Origin: Grifola frondosa
Lineage: Eukaryota; Basidiomycota; Agaricomycetes; Polyporales; Grifolaceae
Assembly: GCA_001683735.1 (NCBI GenBank)
Contig: LUGG01000002.1
Location: 2,046,001-2,110,000 of the forward strand
Reading direction: 5' to 3'
Length of the DNA stretch: 64,000 nucleotides
A program made the translations under genes and the position numbers. Every line of letters begins with the position of its first letter. Position 1 is the stretch's first letter. Positions 48,590 to 60,168 of the stretch are shown here, in pieces. The notes below the pieces were generated by a model. That model saw only the letters and a program-made list of their open reading frames with translations, did no database searches and was not told the DNA's origin.

Positions 48590-49532
48590 CGAAACGCGCG
48601 GAAAGATATTGTCTTTGGCCATCATCGCACCTTGTGCTGGTCCTGTCTTAGCCCAATGGTAGCTGGACTCATGTCGGTCGCTGGAGTGTCTTGGAGATCG
48701 GTATTCCTGTGGCTTACGATGTTTTCCGGCTTCTGTCTATTGTTGACGTTCTTCAAATTGCCCGAGACCTTCGTGTACGTCTTATTTTCCAAACACGTTC
48801 GTATTGCTCGCTCATGAGTTGTACTCAGTCCCGTCTTGCTCGCGCAGCGGGCATCAAAATTACATAAAGAAACAGAAGAGGATTGTTACTGGGCGCCGCT
48901 GGAGAAGGCTGAAGTGTAAGTCCTCATAGTAGCTTCTTCCCGCCGAAAGCTAACTATTCGCAATAGTTCATTCACGGCTGCCTCTACTTATTGTCCGAGG
49001 CATACCCCATTGTCTTCCTAGATGACCATCTCATGAATCTAGGCTTCTACGGACTCATGTTCCTCCCAATCATTGCCGGCAGCATCACCAGCGCCCTCAA
49101 GCACCCCGCCATCCTCAACCTGCGCTATGAGCCCAAGATGGCCGAGTTCGCATCACACCCGAATTCTAACTGCACATGGGCCGCGCCCGTCTTCGCCCTC
49201 TCTTTCTGGTTCAGCTGGACCCATCCACGTCATACTAGGCGCCGCTCGCGGCAGGTTTCCCCATGGGGTCCATAACGTAGATCTTCCTCGCGCTGTTCAA
49301 CTACATTGTCGACACATAACCGCCATCGCCGCGAGCGCGCAGTAGCTTCCCTGTTCGCGACACAGATGTTAGACAGGCTCGGCCCGCGCTGGGCGTCGAC
49401 TTTCCAAGGCTGCCTTGCGGTATTCCTTGCGCCTATCCCGTTCGTGCTCCACTACATTGGCCGAAAGCTGCGTGGCATTTCCAAGTATGCACCAAAGGGG
49501 ATCTGCGAGATGACGCCTGTCAATACAGCGTA
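48590..49532 (+). pseudogene. Decayed MFS drug/polyamine transporter (DHA1, Tpo1-like)
   Basis: The recognisable parts follow the order of polyamine/drug:H+ antiporters: AIIAPCAGPVLA (motif C-like), MVAGLMSVAGVSWRSVFLWL, FKLPETFV, KETEEDCYWAPLEK, SEAYPIVFLDDHLMNLGFYG, APLAAGFPMGSIT, FLALFNYIVDT, LFATQMLDRLGPRWASTFQG and SKYAPKG. They are spread over several frames. One base is missing at the CCC near 48650. TAG stops fall just before APLAAGF (near 49237) and near 49277, and a TAA ends NYIVDT near 49317. The first half of the protein is not recognisable. With several independent stops this is a real pseudogene. Confidence 0.8.
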
Positions 49533-50133
49533 GGCTAGCTGCAGCCGGTGTTAGCTTTATCCTCCCATCTGCTTACGCAGTCGATCGTGATACACAATTT
49601 TCATTGTTTGTGGGACGTATGGACATGTCCTGAGATACGATTTTGGAAAACAACAGGCATCATATCCTATAGGGTCGGGACATACGATTCCTTAAAGAAC
49701 CGGACAGTCACGGCGGTACGCCAGACGGAGTAAATATGCTCACTCTGCAAATAAGGGCTCCTTCCAGATAGTAGTCTGACGGAATTCCATACAACACATC
49801 GATATTGGTTGGAATAAAAGACGCACACGAGCAAGGACTTGATTAGGTCCAGTATTGACAAGGACACCATTGCATAAGCAAAGCATCAGACTAGTAACAT
49901 GATTGAGGTTAGTACGGCAATCCAGAGAGCAGTCAATTTCTGACCTCATAAATCGTAAGGCGCATAACGCACTCGAGTACGCACATGGCCATACCTCGCT
50001 CGTTTCACAGCGAGGATCATCACTGAATAGGATCGCCACAGAAGTGCAGACCTTCGGCACACAATACGGATGGCGGGGGGCCAATTGGCTGATACGAAGC
50101 TGAGCGCAAATGGCAATTTCTCCTAAGCGTCAC
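49533..50133. other. Intergenic region
   Basis: No coding or structural signal recognised. Confidence 0.4.
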
Positions 50134-50826
50134 TCAAAGACAGATCCTCGTCTGGCGTCCAGCTGTCCACCCTGCGTCCACCACACCACAGCCCCGGTCG
50201 CCCGCGCAACCCAAGGGCAAGAACGGAGCATGCTCCCAACGAGGCTCAACTGCACCCTGGAGGAGCCCCGTCGAACTGCCCAGTGCGGCATTGAAAATCA
50301 GTGTGCCAAGCGCGTTCTCTGAAGACGTGGTATCTGGATCGGATTCGGCGTCATCAAGAGAGACTCTCGACGAAGGAAGGTCCAAATCAGGTAGATTGGG
50401 TGGATTGAGAAGGGGTGGTGGTATATGCGGGAGGGCGAGAGGAAGGGGTGGTGGTATATGCAGGAGGGCGAGAGGAATGGGAGAGGAGTGTACGCGGAGG
50501 AGGGTGGATTTAGAGAACGGGGACTCGGAGATGAAGAGCCCCACAATGGGATCTAGGGGACCTCTAGAGCCATCGGGTTGTGGGGAGTCGTCAGAGTTTG
50601 GTTGAGATAGGTAGCGATGGAGGACGCCCTCCATCTCACGGATGTAGCGTGGACTGATCTTCTTCTTTTCCGCCTTGCACTGGGCGAGGACGCGCATACG
50701 GCGTCGGAAATACATGTGGTCATCCAATTGCGATATTGAAGACGACGAAAGAGTGGTCGGGAGCCACCACCAGCCCTGGAGGTCTACACCGCCGTCACCC
50801 TTGCCTCCGACGCGACGAAGGGACAT
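50134..50826 (-). CDS. Hypothetical Pro/Leu-rich protein with an 11-residue repeat
   Basis: An open frame of 230 codons starting MSLRRVGGKGDGG. The middle contains a charged stretch (MRVLAQCKAEKKKISPRYIR) and two copies of an 11-residue unit, LALLHIPPPLP and LALPHIPPPLL, encoded by a 33-bp tandem repeat. No family is recognised. The frame may extend upstream through exons near 50830-51207, or the whole may be non-coding. Confidence 0.3.
   Translation of the reverse strand: MSLRRVGGKGDGGVDLQGWWWLPTTLSSSSISQLDDHMYFRRRMRVLAQCKAEKKKISPRYIREMEGVLHRYLSQPNSDDSPQPDGSRGPLDPIVGLFISESPFSKSTLLRVHSSPIPLALLHIPPPLPLALPHIPPPLLNPPNLPDLDLPSSRVSLDDAESDPDTTSSENALGTLIFNAALGSSTGLLQGAVEPRWEHAPFLPLGCAGDRGCGVVDAGWTAGRQTRICL
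50410..50475. repeat. Two-copy 33-bp tandem repeat
   Basis: Units start at 50410 and 50443 with AAGGGGTGGTGGTATATGC and differ at few positions. The length is a multiple of three. Confidence 0.7.
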
Positions 50827-51315
50827 AGAGAGATGTTCTCGGAGAATATGAACGCAACGCTCTTCAAAAGCGACGCCTCTGTGGACTGCGGAGCAACATT
50901 GAGGGCGACAGAGATGTCGAGGGAACGATGGGGACGTTTTGTCAACTGGCGATGAAGGGCGGGAGCAAAGTTGATCACGTTAGCGCTGATCTTCAATTTC
51001 ATTAATTGAACGGACGTATTGAAAGTCGCGATGGCGCGAATTAATTACTCCAATGAGGATATGTCGTTTGTTCCCCGTCCCGTCCACGTCGATCGTGGAC
51101 TCCAGTTCATTTTTCAACGCATCTGCATGTTGGATTTCTGATTGCTTCACAGCAGATAGTCCTTTTGCCAGTTTCATCTTCCCTGCTCTTTGGACTGCAC
51201 ACGTCACATTCTACCATACCGACTGTATTCAAGTCTCGTATACGAATTGAATCAGTTTTTGTACAAACGTCCCGACCTCAACGATAGGCTTCTTGTGTAC
51301 CACCACCAGCACAAG

Positions 51316-54300
51316 ATGGACTCGGATTTTCCGTCACGGTGTGGCTCCTCGATGTCGCTTGCTTCACAGGTAAGTTCTGGGCAATAAATTATTCGTGTCG
51401 GCCTTGAAGGCTGTTCTGCATTCAATAAGGGCACAAGCTATTCATCTTTGTTGGGTGAGGACCTCAGTGAAGTCATTGCCAATGCTTCTTTCGGTAAGTA
51501 AGAAGGTTTGTCAATCATAGTCAAAATTATCACTAAGAAGTTCAATAGACGAAGAATACATCACTTCGGAACGGCAACCTGCGAAAATTGCCGTAGAATT
51601 GGGCAAACGCAAGAGGACCGAGGAGCACTTTTACAGATCCCTAGGTTTAGACCTGGGCCAACCGTTGTCACATTATCTCCACCCGGTGCATCCGATAGTT
51701 CAACGCTGACTGCGAGCACCATAACCGAGATCCCGGAATATGAAGTACCTGTAGTCATCGTAAGTTTTGAGTTTCCTCAAATGGATTACCTTAATTGTTA
51801 TCCAGGCACACTCTTTCCGTCTCAGTCCATTTATTTCGCGTCTTCCTTGGGGAGCGCAATGGGAAATTGCACGGTTCGTCTCAACAAACGATTTCAGATA
51901 TGACAGTCTCACAATTCCCGAGCTGAGTCAACTATGCGCCATCGGAACAAATGCTACTGCTGCACCGGAAGTTGCGAAACTAGTGCGATCGAAATGTCGG
52001 ACTGCCGAGAAACTTGATGCATTTACTGCAATGTATGCACAAGAGCGTGCTGCACGTGTGCGTAATTTTATCATCATATTTGTGGCATTCCTGATGCCTG
52101 TCTAGTTACCATGGGATGAGTTGGACCATGAAGAAAGTGTCCTGACTTCATCTCCCTATGGTGGCCTAGGTTGCAATGCAGATGAAGATTTCTGTGCTGG
52201 CCACCCGGACTGGTATGGAGGACGAATCCACTTTACTGCAAAGTACACCACTACAGGCTCGGAAACGAACCCTCGGCTTATCTTGGACCGACCGTCCTTG
52301 GGGTCCTCCAATCGTTTCACGCGGCGCTTTGGATCACGTCGTTTTATTCGAGTTCGGGTCCAAAAGGACCACACAGGTTCCCGTGCAATTGATTATTTCA
52401 GGCGGCCCTTTATTATCAGCGGGCGAGTCTTTCGAGCATTTTTCGCTAAGGAACAAACTGTTTTCCTTTTTCAGACTAATGAGATAATTGACCGGACCCA
52501 TTCTGGTTGGAGGGCGATAGCCTCTCCGAGCAGTGCCCGCGCCAACCCCGAGATTGCTCGCTACTAGATTTTATCACCTGGCACAACAACTTGATCCTCA
52601 ATGATGGACAGGTGAGTACTATGATTTGGCACTGTTATATACATATACTGACTCACAGATATAAGACTATGGTGAAATGGGCAGCTCGTTTTGCACTCGG
52701 AACCTCCAACTCTGTGCCTGGTGTACGCTTGGAGCCGGACAATATAAGGTTTGTCGACGACATAGGTGCATCAAATTTTCAATTTACTTTCTCCAATATA
52801 TCATTAATGAATGCATACATAGTCTGTGATGGCTACAGTGGCAAGGGCAAGGTCCCGAGCGAGATGATCATGACTGATGGCTGCGGTTTTGCAAACAGGG
52901 CCTTGCTGCAATCCCTTCAGGCCAAATTCCGTTGGCCGATAGAACCTACTGCGGTTCAGATACGAATTGGTGGTGCTAAGGCAGTTCTATATAATTTTTT
53001 GCCAATCTATTGTGCTGACAGTTGCTGGTCTATAGGGACTTCTTCTCCTACATCTTGACAGAGTTGCCGATCATGATGGGTCTTCCGAAGTTCCCACCAT
53101 CTGGCTACGTCCATCGCAGACCAAGATCAAGCACTCGCACCTCCCACTCAGCCAATGTCTTCTTCCAAAGGAGTCTGACCCTGCTATTCTCACTGTCGAC
53201 GTCTTGAGAGCTTCACGCCTCACGAGCCCTGCTCGCCTATCTGTAGAAACAATCATCAACTTGGCAGAGAATGGAGTACCATTCAAAGTCTTCGTAACAT
53301 TGCTGACTGAGAGCATGCGCACAAAGGCAGAGTCATTCCTCCAGTTTGATGGCCCAGATGGGGACCTCCTGCTATGGGCGAATGTTGCTCGCGAGGGCGG
53401 CGTGATTTCTGCGCGACTCGCGCGTGAGGTAGCAGGTGCAGCACGAGCACACGGGTATACCTTCGAGGATGCGACGGAGGAGGACGGTGATGACGATGAC
53501 CTTGAGCAGCTCGATAAGGCCCTGCAGGAACGCTCCACTGCGTGGTGGCGGACCAAATTAGCGGGTGCCCTTCCTCGCTAGAGGAGACATGCATGGTCCT
53601 CTTGGATGCCGGGTTTATGCCGAAAACCTGTCCTGTGCTGGCAGCGAAACTCAAGGAGGTGGCGAAGAAGTCGATCCGAAGCTTCGCTACCCGCTTCCGC
53701 ATTGTTGTTCCAATGTCCTGTTCAGCATTCATTGTTCCCGGTATGATTCTAATCGATTCTCTGTTGATTCAAAGATGTGATTGACTCTGCTTTGATTTAG
53801 ATCCATATGGGGTCCTTGGACCGAACGAGGTGCACATCCGGAGCTTAGTCGCAATCTCGTGGACCAAGAAGGCCGGCCGACTGATCTCGTTCTCGGAGAG
53901 GTCTTGGTGCGATTTTTTTCAATTATCTGTGATAGGCTGTATTCTCATCCAAGTTATCTACGATAATACTCGTAGGTTACACGCCATCCTTGCAAGGTCC
54001 CGACCGACGTACAAAAGGTATGTTATATAATTTTAAATGTTTAGCATTGTCTAAGTGGGTATGAAGGTTAAGGCAGTGTTTCATGAGAGACTCCGCCATC
54101 TCTATAACGTGATTGTCATATCTACAAAGAATCACATTCATCAGGGAAAGCCCTTGAACCGGCACTTGGCTAGCATGACAGGAGGAGGTGAATTTTCTGA
54201 TGTCTGTCTTGAGTCGGATTGCAAGATCTCATTCTTTTCGTCCTAGGCGACTATGACGGTGATACGATGGAGGTGTTTTGGCAGCCAGAGATTGTTCACA

Positions 54301-55396
54301 ATTTCAAGAATGCAGATCCGACCAGATTCGCCGTGGAGCCTCCGAGCGTCAACATTCCCTTGTGAAGAACACCGAGACTGTGGCTGAATTCCTCACTCGA
54401 GTCCCTGAGAGTGCACCGGCCGAGACACAGATGTACGAGCTGCAAAAGTACCTCTTGGGCGCACTCCAAGACACGAGCATCGTCGGGACCTACTCAACAT
54501 GGTGGGAAAACACCATTTACAAGTTAGGTTATGCTCATGAGCAGACTATATTCCTAGCCTATATGTACGTCGTTTTGTTCCTCCATTACATGGGCTGAAA
54601 GCCGACAGTGACCATCCAGGTTCTGTGCAGTCTTGGATGGATCTAAGACTGGTGTATCAGTCGATCGTCGCACACTCGAAAGTCACCGCAAACAATACGC
54701 GCACCGGCCGCCGTCTTGGAAGGAGACCAGCGAAGAACTCAAGCGGAAATGCTTTCTCGAGTCGAACGAGCCAAACCTCAAGCGCAGCAAGGAGCTGCCT
54801 CGGTTCATAATGGACGAGCTCCGGAATGTCGTCGAGAGGGAGAGCAGCAATCTGCTAAGCAATATTGAGAAGAAGCTCGGCATAAAGGCTGTTCTCGATG
54901 CCCATCTTGCCGCCCGTGGCTTGATGCGGTCGAGCGCGCTGAGCAGTTGGCTCGGAAGCATGGCAATGGGATTATGAAGGATGAGCTCAAGGAGATAAAA
55001 GATCACGTCCAGGCCATGCACACGATGTGGAGCGTACGAGGGGGCGGGAAGGAATCCAACAACCCCGGAAAGGGGAAGGCGACCTTCACGGCTCATTCTA
55101 TTGAGAAGCGACAAGATGTCTTGCGAGAACTATCGCGAAAATTTGACGAGGGCCCAAGGGACGATTTTCTGTGTTTCGACCAAGATGCCGTCCGCCGCCT
55201 CAAAGCGTCGTATGCTTACAAGTTCGACTTCGACACCGCCTTTTCCCATTGGTCGCGTTTTCCATGGGACCTCGCCATGCGCCCGTTGTGCGAGATCAAG
55301 GCGAAAGCTCTTGGGTCATCGAAGACCGTGACGCAAAGATTCTACGACAAGATGACACTCAGCTCATCTGTTTTGAATAGGTTGGGCAAGTTTTGA
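51316..55396 (+). CDS. RNAi-type RNA-dependent RNA polymerase (RDR/QDE-1 family)
   Basis: Cellular RdRps make double-stranded RNA for silencing (quelling) in fungi. The start at 51316 is a guess. Recognisable family blocks, in order, are WGAQWEIARF; a LDRPSLGSSNRFTRRFGS-type motif near 52280; RRPFIISGRVFRAFFAKE; WHNNLILNDGQ with TMVKWAARFALGTSN; TDGCGFANRALLQ; GLLLLHLDRVADHD; VTRHPCKVPTDVQK; and the catalytic GGDYDGDTMEVFW (DYDGD at 54249-54263). A helical C-terminal part reaches about 55396. The three catalytic Asp residues are present. Introns of about 50-75 nt fit well, for example 53908-53973. Three single-base breaks (near 52503-52511, at CCC 54357-54359 and near 54917-54921) interrupt the frame without stop-rich decay around them. 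The gene is either recently inactivated or carries sequencing errors. Confidence 0.85.
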
Positions 55397-55817
55397 TACT
55401 ATTTCTCAACCTTCTTTCGTCGTCAGAGTTATAATGTATTTTGGAGTGGCATTAGGTTTCAGCGAGATGCTGTCGTTGCGCTGGACATCAAGATATCGAG
55501 GTCAAGGCCATGCGTCCTGCTTCAAACTTCTGGAGTCAAGCAAACGATCATCAAATTCAATAGACAGTGAACAAGAAGGGTATCTACAGGAACACCACCA
55601 AGAGGACGACTATCGCAAGAAAACCTCTGGTCGATAACTGGTCATAGCTCTGAATGATGCGTCTCCGCCAGCTCTTCAGCGGACGGCGCCACATCGTTGG
55701 AAGCCGACTCGACCACCGACTCTTTCGTCTCTATGACATCTTCAAGGGGATGATGAAGCGCTTCGTCGGAGGTGATTTCTGTCTCCGATTGCGACGAAAA
55801 GCTATCGGCAGTATCCT
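55397..55817. other. Convergent intergenic region
   Basis: Between the RdRp 3' end and the MOB4 3' end. No gene recognised. Confidence 0.4.
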
Positions 55818-57717
55818 CTATAACTTCGTGATCTGGTTCAACCGGGGAGTCACTTTTTCTGGTGGGTGCTGGTCCGGGAGGTACGGGACAAGAGGCTCTT
55901 CCGAGGATGGGACCACAGGTGGCTCCTGTTGAGCAAGGGACTCAAGCGTATCGGACACTGACTCCGCCTGCGGCTCGTCCGTGGCGGATTCGGTGCTCGA
56001 CCGAGCTTCTGTGATCTGCACTTCCTCCGTTTGCATCTGTTCCTCACCCTCTACAGTAGGGGAAACCTCCTTCACCTCTGGGCTAGCATCCGTGTCAGCC
56101 TCGATGGTGGCCTCGATGGTGGCCTCGGAGTCTTTCTGAGGTGAGTGACTGCGTTCTGTCAGCGAGGCTGACGGAGTAGCCTCGTCTACTGAGAGTTCCA
56201 GTGCGGGCGCCTCGGGGATCTCAACCATATTTGAGGGTGGAAGGACATCAATGGAAGGTAAGGGAGGGGGAGGAGGCTCATCGACACTCGTTGCAGTGTC
56301 GTCCACAGCAGATACAGGAGCAGAATCTGGAGGATTCATGTCTACACCGAGTGCCGGAGGCTCCGACAAAGGAGGTGAAGGTTCGCGTATCTCCGTTACA
56401 AGCGATTCTGGCGTATTTGTTGCAGGTGTTTCTGGAAGTGCGTGCTCGCCGGAGGGCTCGGAGACGTTCGTGTCAGCGGGCTCTGCCTTTCTCTCTGCGT
56501 CGATTGCACGTTCGAGCTCCGCTTCGGAGGCATCTGCCTTTGCCAACTCCTCCACGACGGTGTACGCTTCGCTATATACCATCGTGTCTGTCCTGCTTCG
56601 TCCAACTTTTCGCGGGCTCTCATTGCGTCCAGGGCCGGAGGGACCAGGCGGGCTGCGACGCCTGTCTCTACTCAGTCCGATGCCGGTCTCTTCCACGAGC
56701 CTTAGCCACTGGTTCTGCTCATTCTCGCGCTCGCGCTCTCTCTGCGGGTCGATCGCGGCCGCCATCAGGCGCGGGGTTCAAAGTCCATATCGCCACGACG
56801 TCCCTTATCGTCGTCCTGCATGCTCATAGATGTCATCCGCGGCGGTATGACGAGGAATTCAGAGGGTACGAGATCGAATTTGGAAGTGAGTGCAAGAAAG
56901 CGCGCGTAGAGTGAGGACTCTGCCTCTGCTTGCTCAAACGCTTCACGGTGGTGGAAGTAAGCGTGGGCGAAGATACGCCCAAGGCGGCGTGCGAGCGACG
57001 AGAAATGGCGGTGAGACGTTTGGGAATGGAAAGGCTAGGTGTGCAAGTCAGCACCTATGGTAAGGAGTAGTTGACTGTTCGACGTACCGTGACGGGAACG
57101 CCCTCGGTGAGTTCAGCAGCGCCGTTGCACTGTCCAAGGTATGCAAGATGTAGTCGATCGCGCAACATTGCTGTATCAAGTATAGTGAGAGGGAGTAAGA
57201 TAATAATGTCTGCGTAACGCACCTCCATGGTACCTTCGTTCCCATGCGCGACACACAAGTACAACCACTCGCCTGCTTTCATCTCAGGACAAGTGCCGCG
57301 CGTGCACTCTTGTTGAAGCATCGTTATGAGCGGATGAGAGAGATCCTGAGCTAGTCGTCTACACAAATTTTTTTCCTCAGTGACTGCTCGACGTGCTCGA
57401 CGTGTTGCTAGCAATGCTCACCGGAGTTGTTCATAAATCCAACATGCCTCGTCTACGGTGACGTTGCTTCCAGCCTCTTTCTCCGCCTCCTTCTCTTCTC
57501 TCTTTTGCTCATCATTGTTCACCCCTTCTTTTGAGTCCGCCTTGCCGGGAATGGATACAATGGCCTCCACGTCGTGGACATCTAGCCGAATGAGGAGGGA
57601 GATGTACTCCTGCAACTGGAACGCACTATCCAACGATGACAGTGGCGGTAAGCTCTTCACCGGGTAGAAGGAGGAGATGCGGGAGCCTTTCAGAGGACGT
57701 TGTATAGCTATGGTCAT
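55818..57717 (-). CDS. MOB4: MOB family protein, phocein/MOB4 type, with long acidic tail
   Basis: MOB4/phocein is a core subunit of the STRIPAK phosphatase-kinase complex, which in fungi governs cell fusion and fruiting. The start at 57717 gives MTIAIQRPLKGSRISSFYPV. The Mob fold follows: VDEACWIYEQLR, then LSHPLITMLQQECTRGTCPE with MKAGEWLYLCVAHG, and QCCAIDYILHTLDSATALLN. The last core exon carries FAHAYFHHREAFEQAEAESS and KFDLVPSEFLVIPP. The Cys and His zinc ligands (CTRGTC...HAYFHH) are in place. Four exons cover the core. After DMDFEP the frame meets TGA, but one extra C at the run 56776-56773 would continue straight into the 315-codon Glu/Pro/Ser-rich tail beginning at 56765 (MAAAIDPQRERERENEQNQ) and ending at 55818. 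An intron could also bridge the two parts. Confidence 0.85.
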
Positions 57718-58158
57718 TGCGAGCGATGAGTAGTCCGACGCTCTCAGAGGAGGTGATGTTTGACGTCGTACTTACTTGAATTAAAGTACTTGTCTTAATT
57801 TGGGATGCAAGATATTACTTTTTAAACTCTAGGGTTGAGGTCCGTGAGCGGTATATTCTTGTACATCCCATAATAAGCATGCTTATATCCAGATTCGGAC
57901 CATTATTATGGTGATATAGCTGCCCCGAGGTTCGAGGATGAGTTAGTTTCTCTTGCTCCCCTCGAGCTTGAGCTCCCTCCCCCCTCGCTGTCTGCAGAGC
58001 TCACGTATTTTGACCCCGCCTCTTGGCAGTCTGTAACGGCTTTCCACGGCACTCCGTGATCGGGCTGTTTGATTAATTGACTCGTACCTCGACTCCATTT
58101 TTCAGACTCGTCCTTCGACTCCCTCTATTGATCATTTTAGCACTCTCAGTTCACAACG
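57718..58158. promoter_or_regulatory. Divergent promoter region MOB4 / permease
   Basis: About 440 bases between the two divergent ATGs. Pyrimidine-rich tracts occur near 57950-57990 and 58085-58130. No specific factor site is claimed. Confidence 0.4.
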
Positions 58159-60168
58159 ATGGGAGACGTGAAGAAGTCTGATGTTATTGACATCAAAAGG
58201 ATAATTTTTCATGTACGGAGGAGGATGGATCCCACTACACTCATCGATGGTCACGGAAGCTCTTGAGTTGGGGTGTAGAAGTCAGAGGTGAGTGGTGGAT
58301 ACAGGTTTGCCTTCATGTATCTCAAGGCGATTGTCAACAGGCATCTTGCCGGTCCCTCCGAGGGAACGAACAGACACGCAATTTAGCAAAATATTCTTCA
58401 TCTGGCTGTCGGCAAATTTCAATATACTGTCGTTCGTGCGGCCCTTCATACTCACATTGTATTTTGGTTCACCTGTATGCAAGTTTCGCAGCCGGAACCT
58501 TGGGCCCTGTAATCTTTGGACTAGGGCTCAGGGACACATGTCTAGTCATCCTCTTCTTTAACCTTCTGTGCAGTGCGCTGCCTGCCTATCTGTATGTACT
58601 CGATCGCAACTCATCTCGACATTATCTCATATCTCAACCAGTACAACGTGGGGCCCTAAACTCGGCTTGCGTCAGATGTGTCAGGCGCGTTACAGTTTCG
58701 GGTACGTAAGCCATGAAGACATTTTGTGGCATCGGTCGCTGAGCGCGATTTCCATGCAGATACTTCGGCGTAATCGTTCCCAGTGTATTCAATCTCGCGT
58801 CAATGGTCGGATTTTGTATTTTAAACTGTATCCTTGGGGGGCAAACATTATCAAGTATATCGAACGGCAATCTCAGCTGGAGGTGCGCTGGTCTGTTGTG
58901 TTGTTAACACGACTTTTGCTGAATTACTTATAGTGTAGGGATAGTAGTTATTACGGTTATATCATTATTGGTCGGTGTGATATTCTCACAAATGTGGTGG
59001 TTTACTCATCGCTCAAAATAGTATCGTTTTGCGGCTTAAGAGTACTGAGCTGGTATGTTATCTCTTATGGAATCTTGTCTAGTCGCTGATGCTTTGAGTA
59101 GGTACGAACGCGTGGCATGGATCCCGGTGTTAGTCGTCTACGTTGTTGCGCTCGGTGTCGGAGGAAAGCATCTCGGCAATCCGCTTCCTGCCGCACCTGC
59201 CTCTGCTTCTACAATTCTCTCATTTGCTTCCACCATCGCGGGGTTTGTAATAACCTACTCGCCGTTGGCCTCGGATTTCACCATCTACTATACCCAAGTG
59301 TTCCCAGGTAATATATTCAATTTTCATGTTCTGACACCACTGAATTCACCCTATAGCTGGAAAATATTTCTCTATTCTTACCTGGGCTTCAATATTCCCA
59401 TCGTGTGTCTTCTCGTACTATCAGCCTCCTCTCCTTCTGAAGTTCCTCTGCATTTTTAGATCTTGTGCCAGTGCCTTGGCGCAGCTGTAGTGGTTGCGGT
59501 GCCCTCCGTTCCAGCGTGGAGTGATGGATACGACAACGGAAATGTCGGCGGTCTTCTAGAAGCTATGCTTCGCCCCACCGGCAACTTCGGAAAATTCCTT
59601 ACAGTGCTCCTCGCACTGAGCGTGACGGCCAATATCGCACCGACATTCTATTCGTTCAGCCTCAGCTTTCAGGTGTTTATTCCCCCGCTTGTCGTTGTAC
59701 CGCGATACCTGTTTTCTATCTTGGCCACAGCCATGTATGTCATTGGGTTCATCTGTTTTGCCGCAGTACCGCTAATTTGATGTCGGTTTAAGTCTCATTC
59801 CTGTATCTATAGTAGGTTCGCACAAGTTCTACGATACGCTCACAAACTTTCTCGGATTGATTGGGTACTGGGCGAGTGCCTTCGGCGCCGTCGTCCTCTT
59901 GGAACACCTCGTCATTCGGCGCGGGGACTTTGCCGCATACGACCTGCGCTACTGGAACGATATGCGCCGCCTGCCGACGGGGATTGCAGCGCTCTCTGCG
60001 TGCGCGTTGGCCTGCGCGCTGATCGTTCCCTCCATGGATCAGGTTTGGTTCGTGGGGCCCATTGCGCAGAAGACAGGCGATATTGGATTCGAGCTGGCGT
60101 TCGTTGCGACTGCGATATTTTACGTCCCATTGAGGTATTTGGAGTTGAGGTTCAAAAGCTTGGTTTGA
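58159..60168 (+). CDS. Purine-cytosine permease (NCS1 family, FCY2-like)
   Basis: This imports cytosine and purines with protons through the plasma membrane, like yeast Fcy2. The first exon MGDVKKSDVIDIKRIIFH joins to LLSWGVEVRG, then PVPPRERTDTQFSKIFFIWL and SANFNILSF. AGTLGPVIFGLGLRDTCLVI and TWGPKLGLRQMCQARYSFGY are diagnostic of the family. CILNCILGGQTLSSISNGNL, SFCGLRVLSWYERVAWIPVL and GFVITYSPLASDFTIYY follow. The late part has LALSVTANIAPTFYSFSLSF and FLGLIGYWASAFGAVVLLEH, then FAAYDLRYWNDMRRLPTGIA, and it ends FKSLV at 60168. Twelve membrane helices are expected. Ten or so introns are present, including a very short exon encoding SFCGLRVLSW; every joint I checked keeps frame. Confidence 0.9.

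Noticed and set aside
55818..56765. Frame starting MAAAIDPQ as a separate gene overlapping MOB4
   Set aside because: Its ATG overlaps the MOB4 stop and one extra C joins the two frames smoothly, so it is more likely the MOB4 tail.
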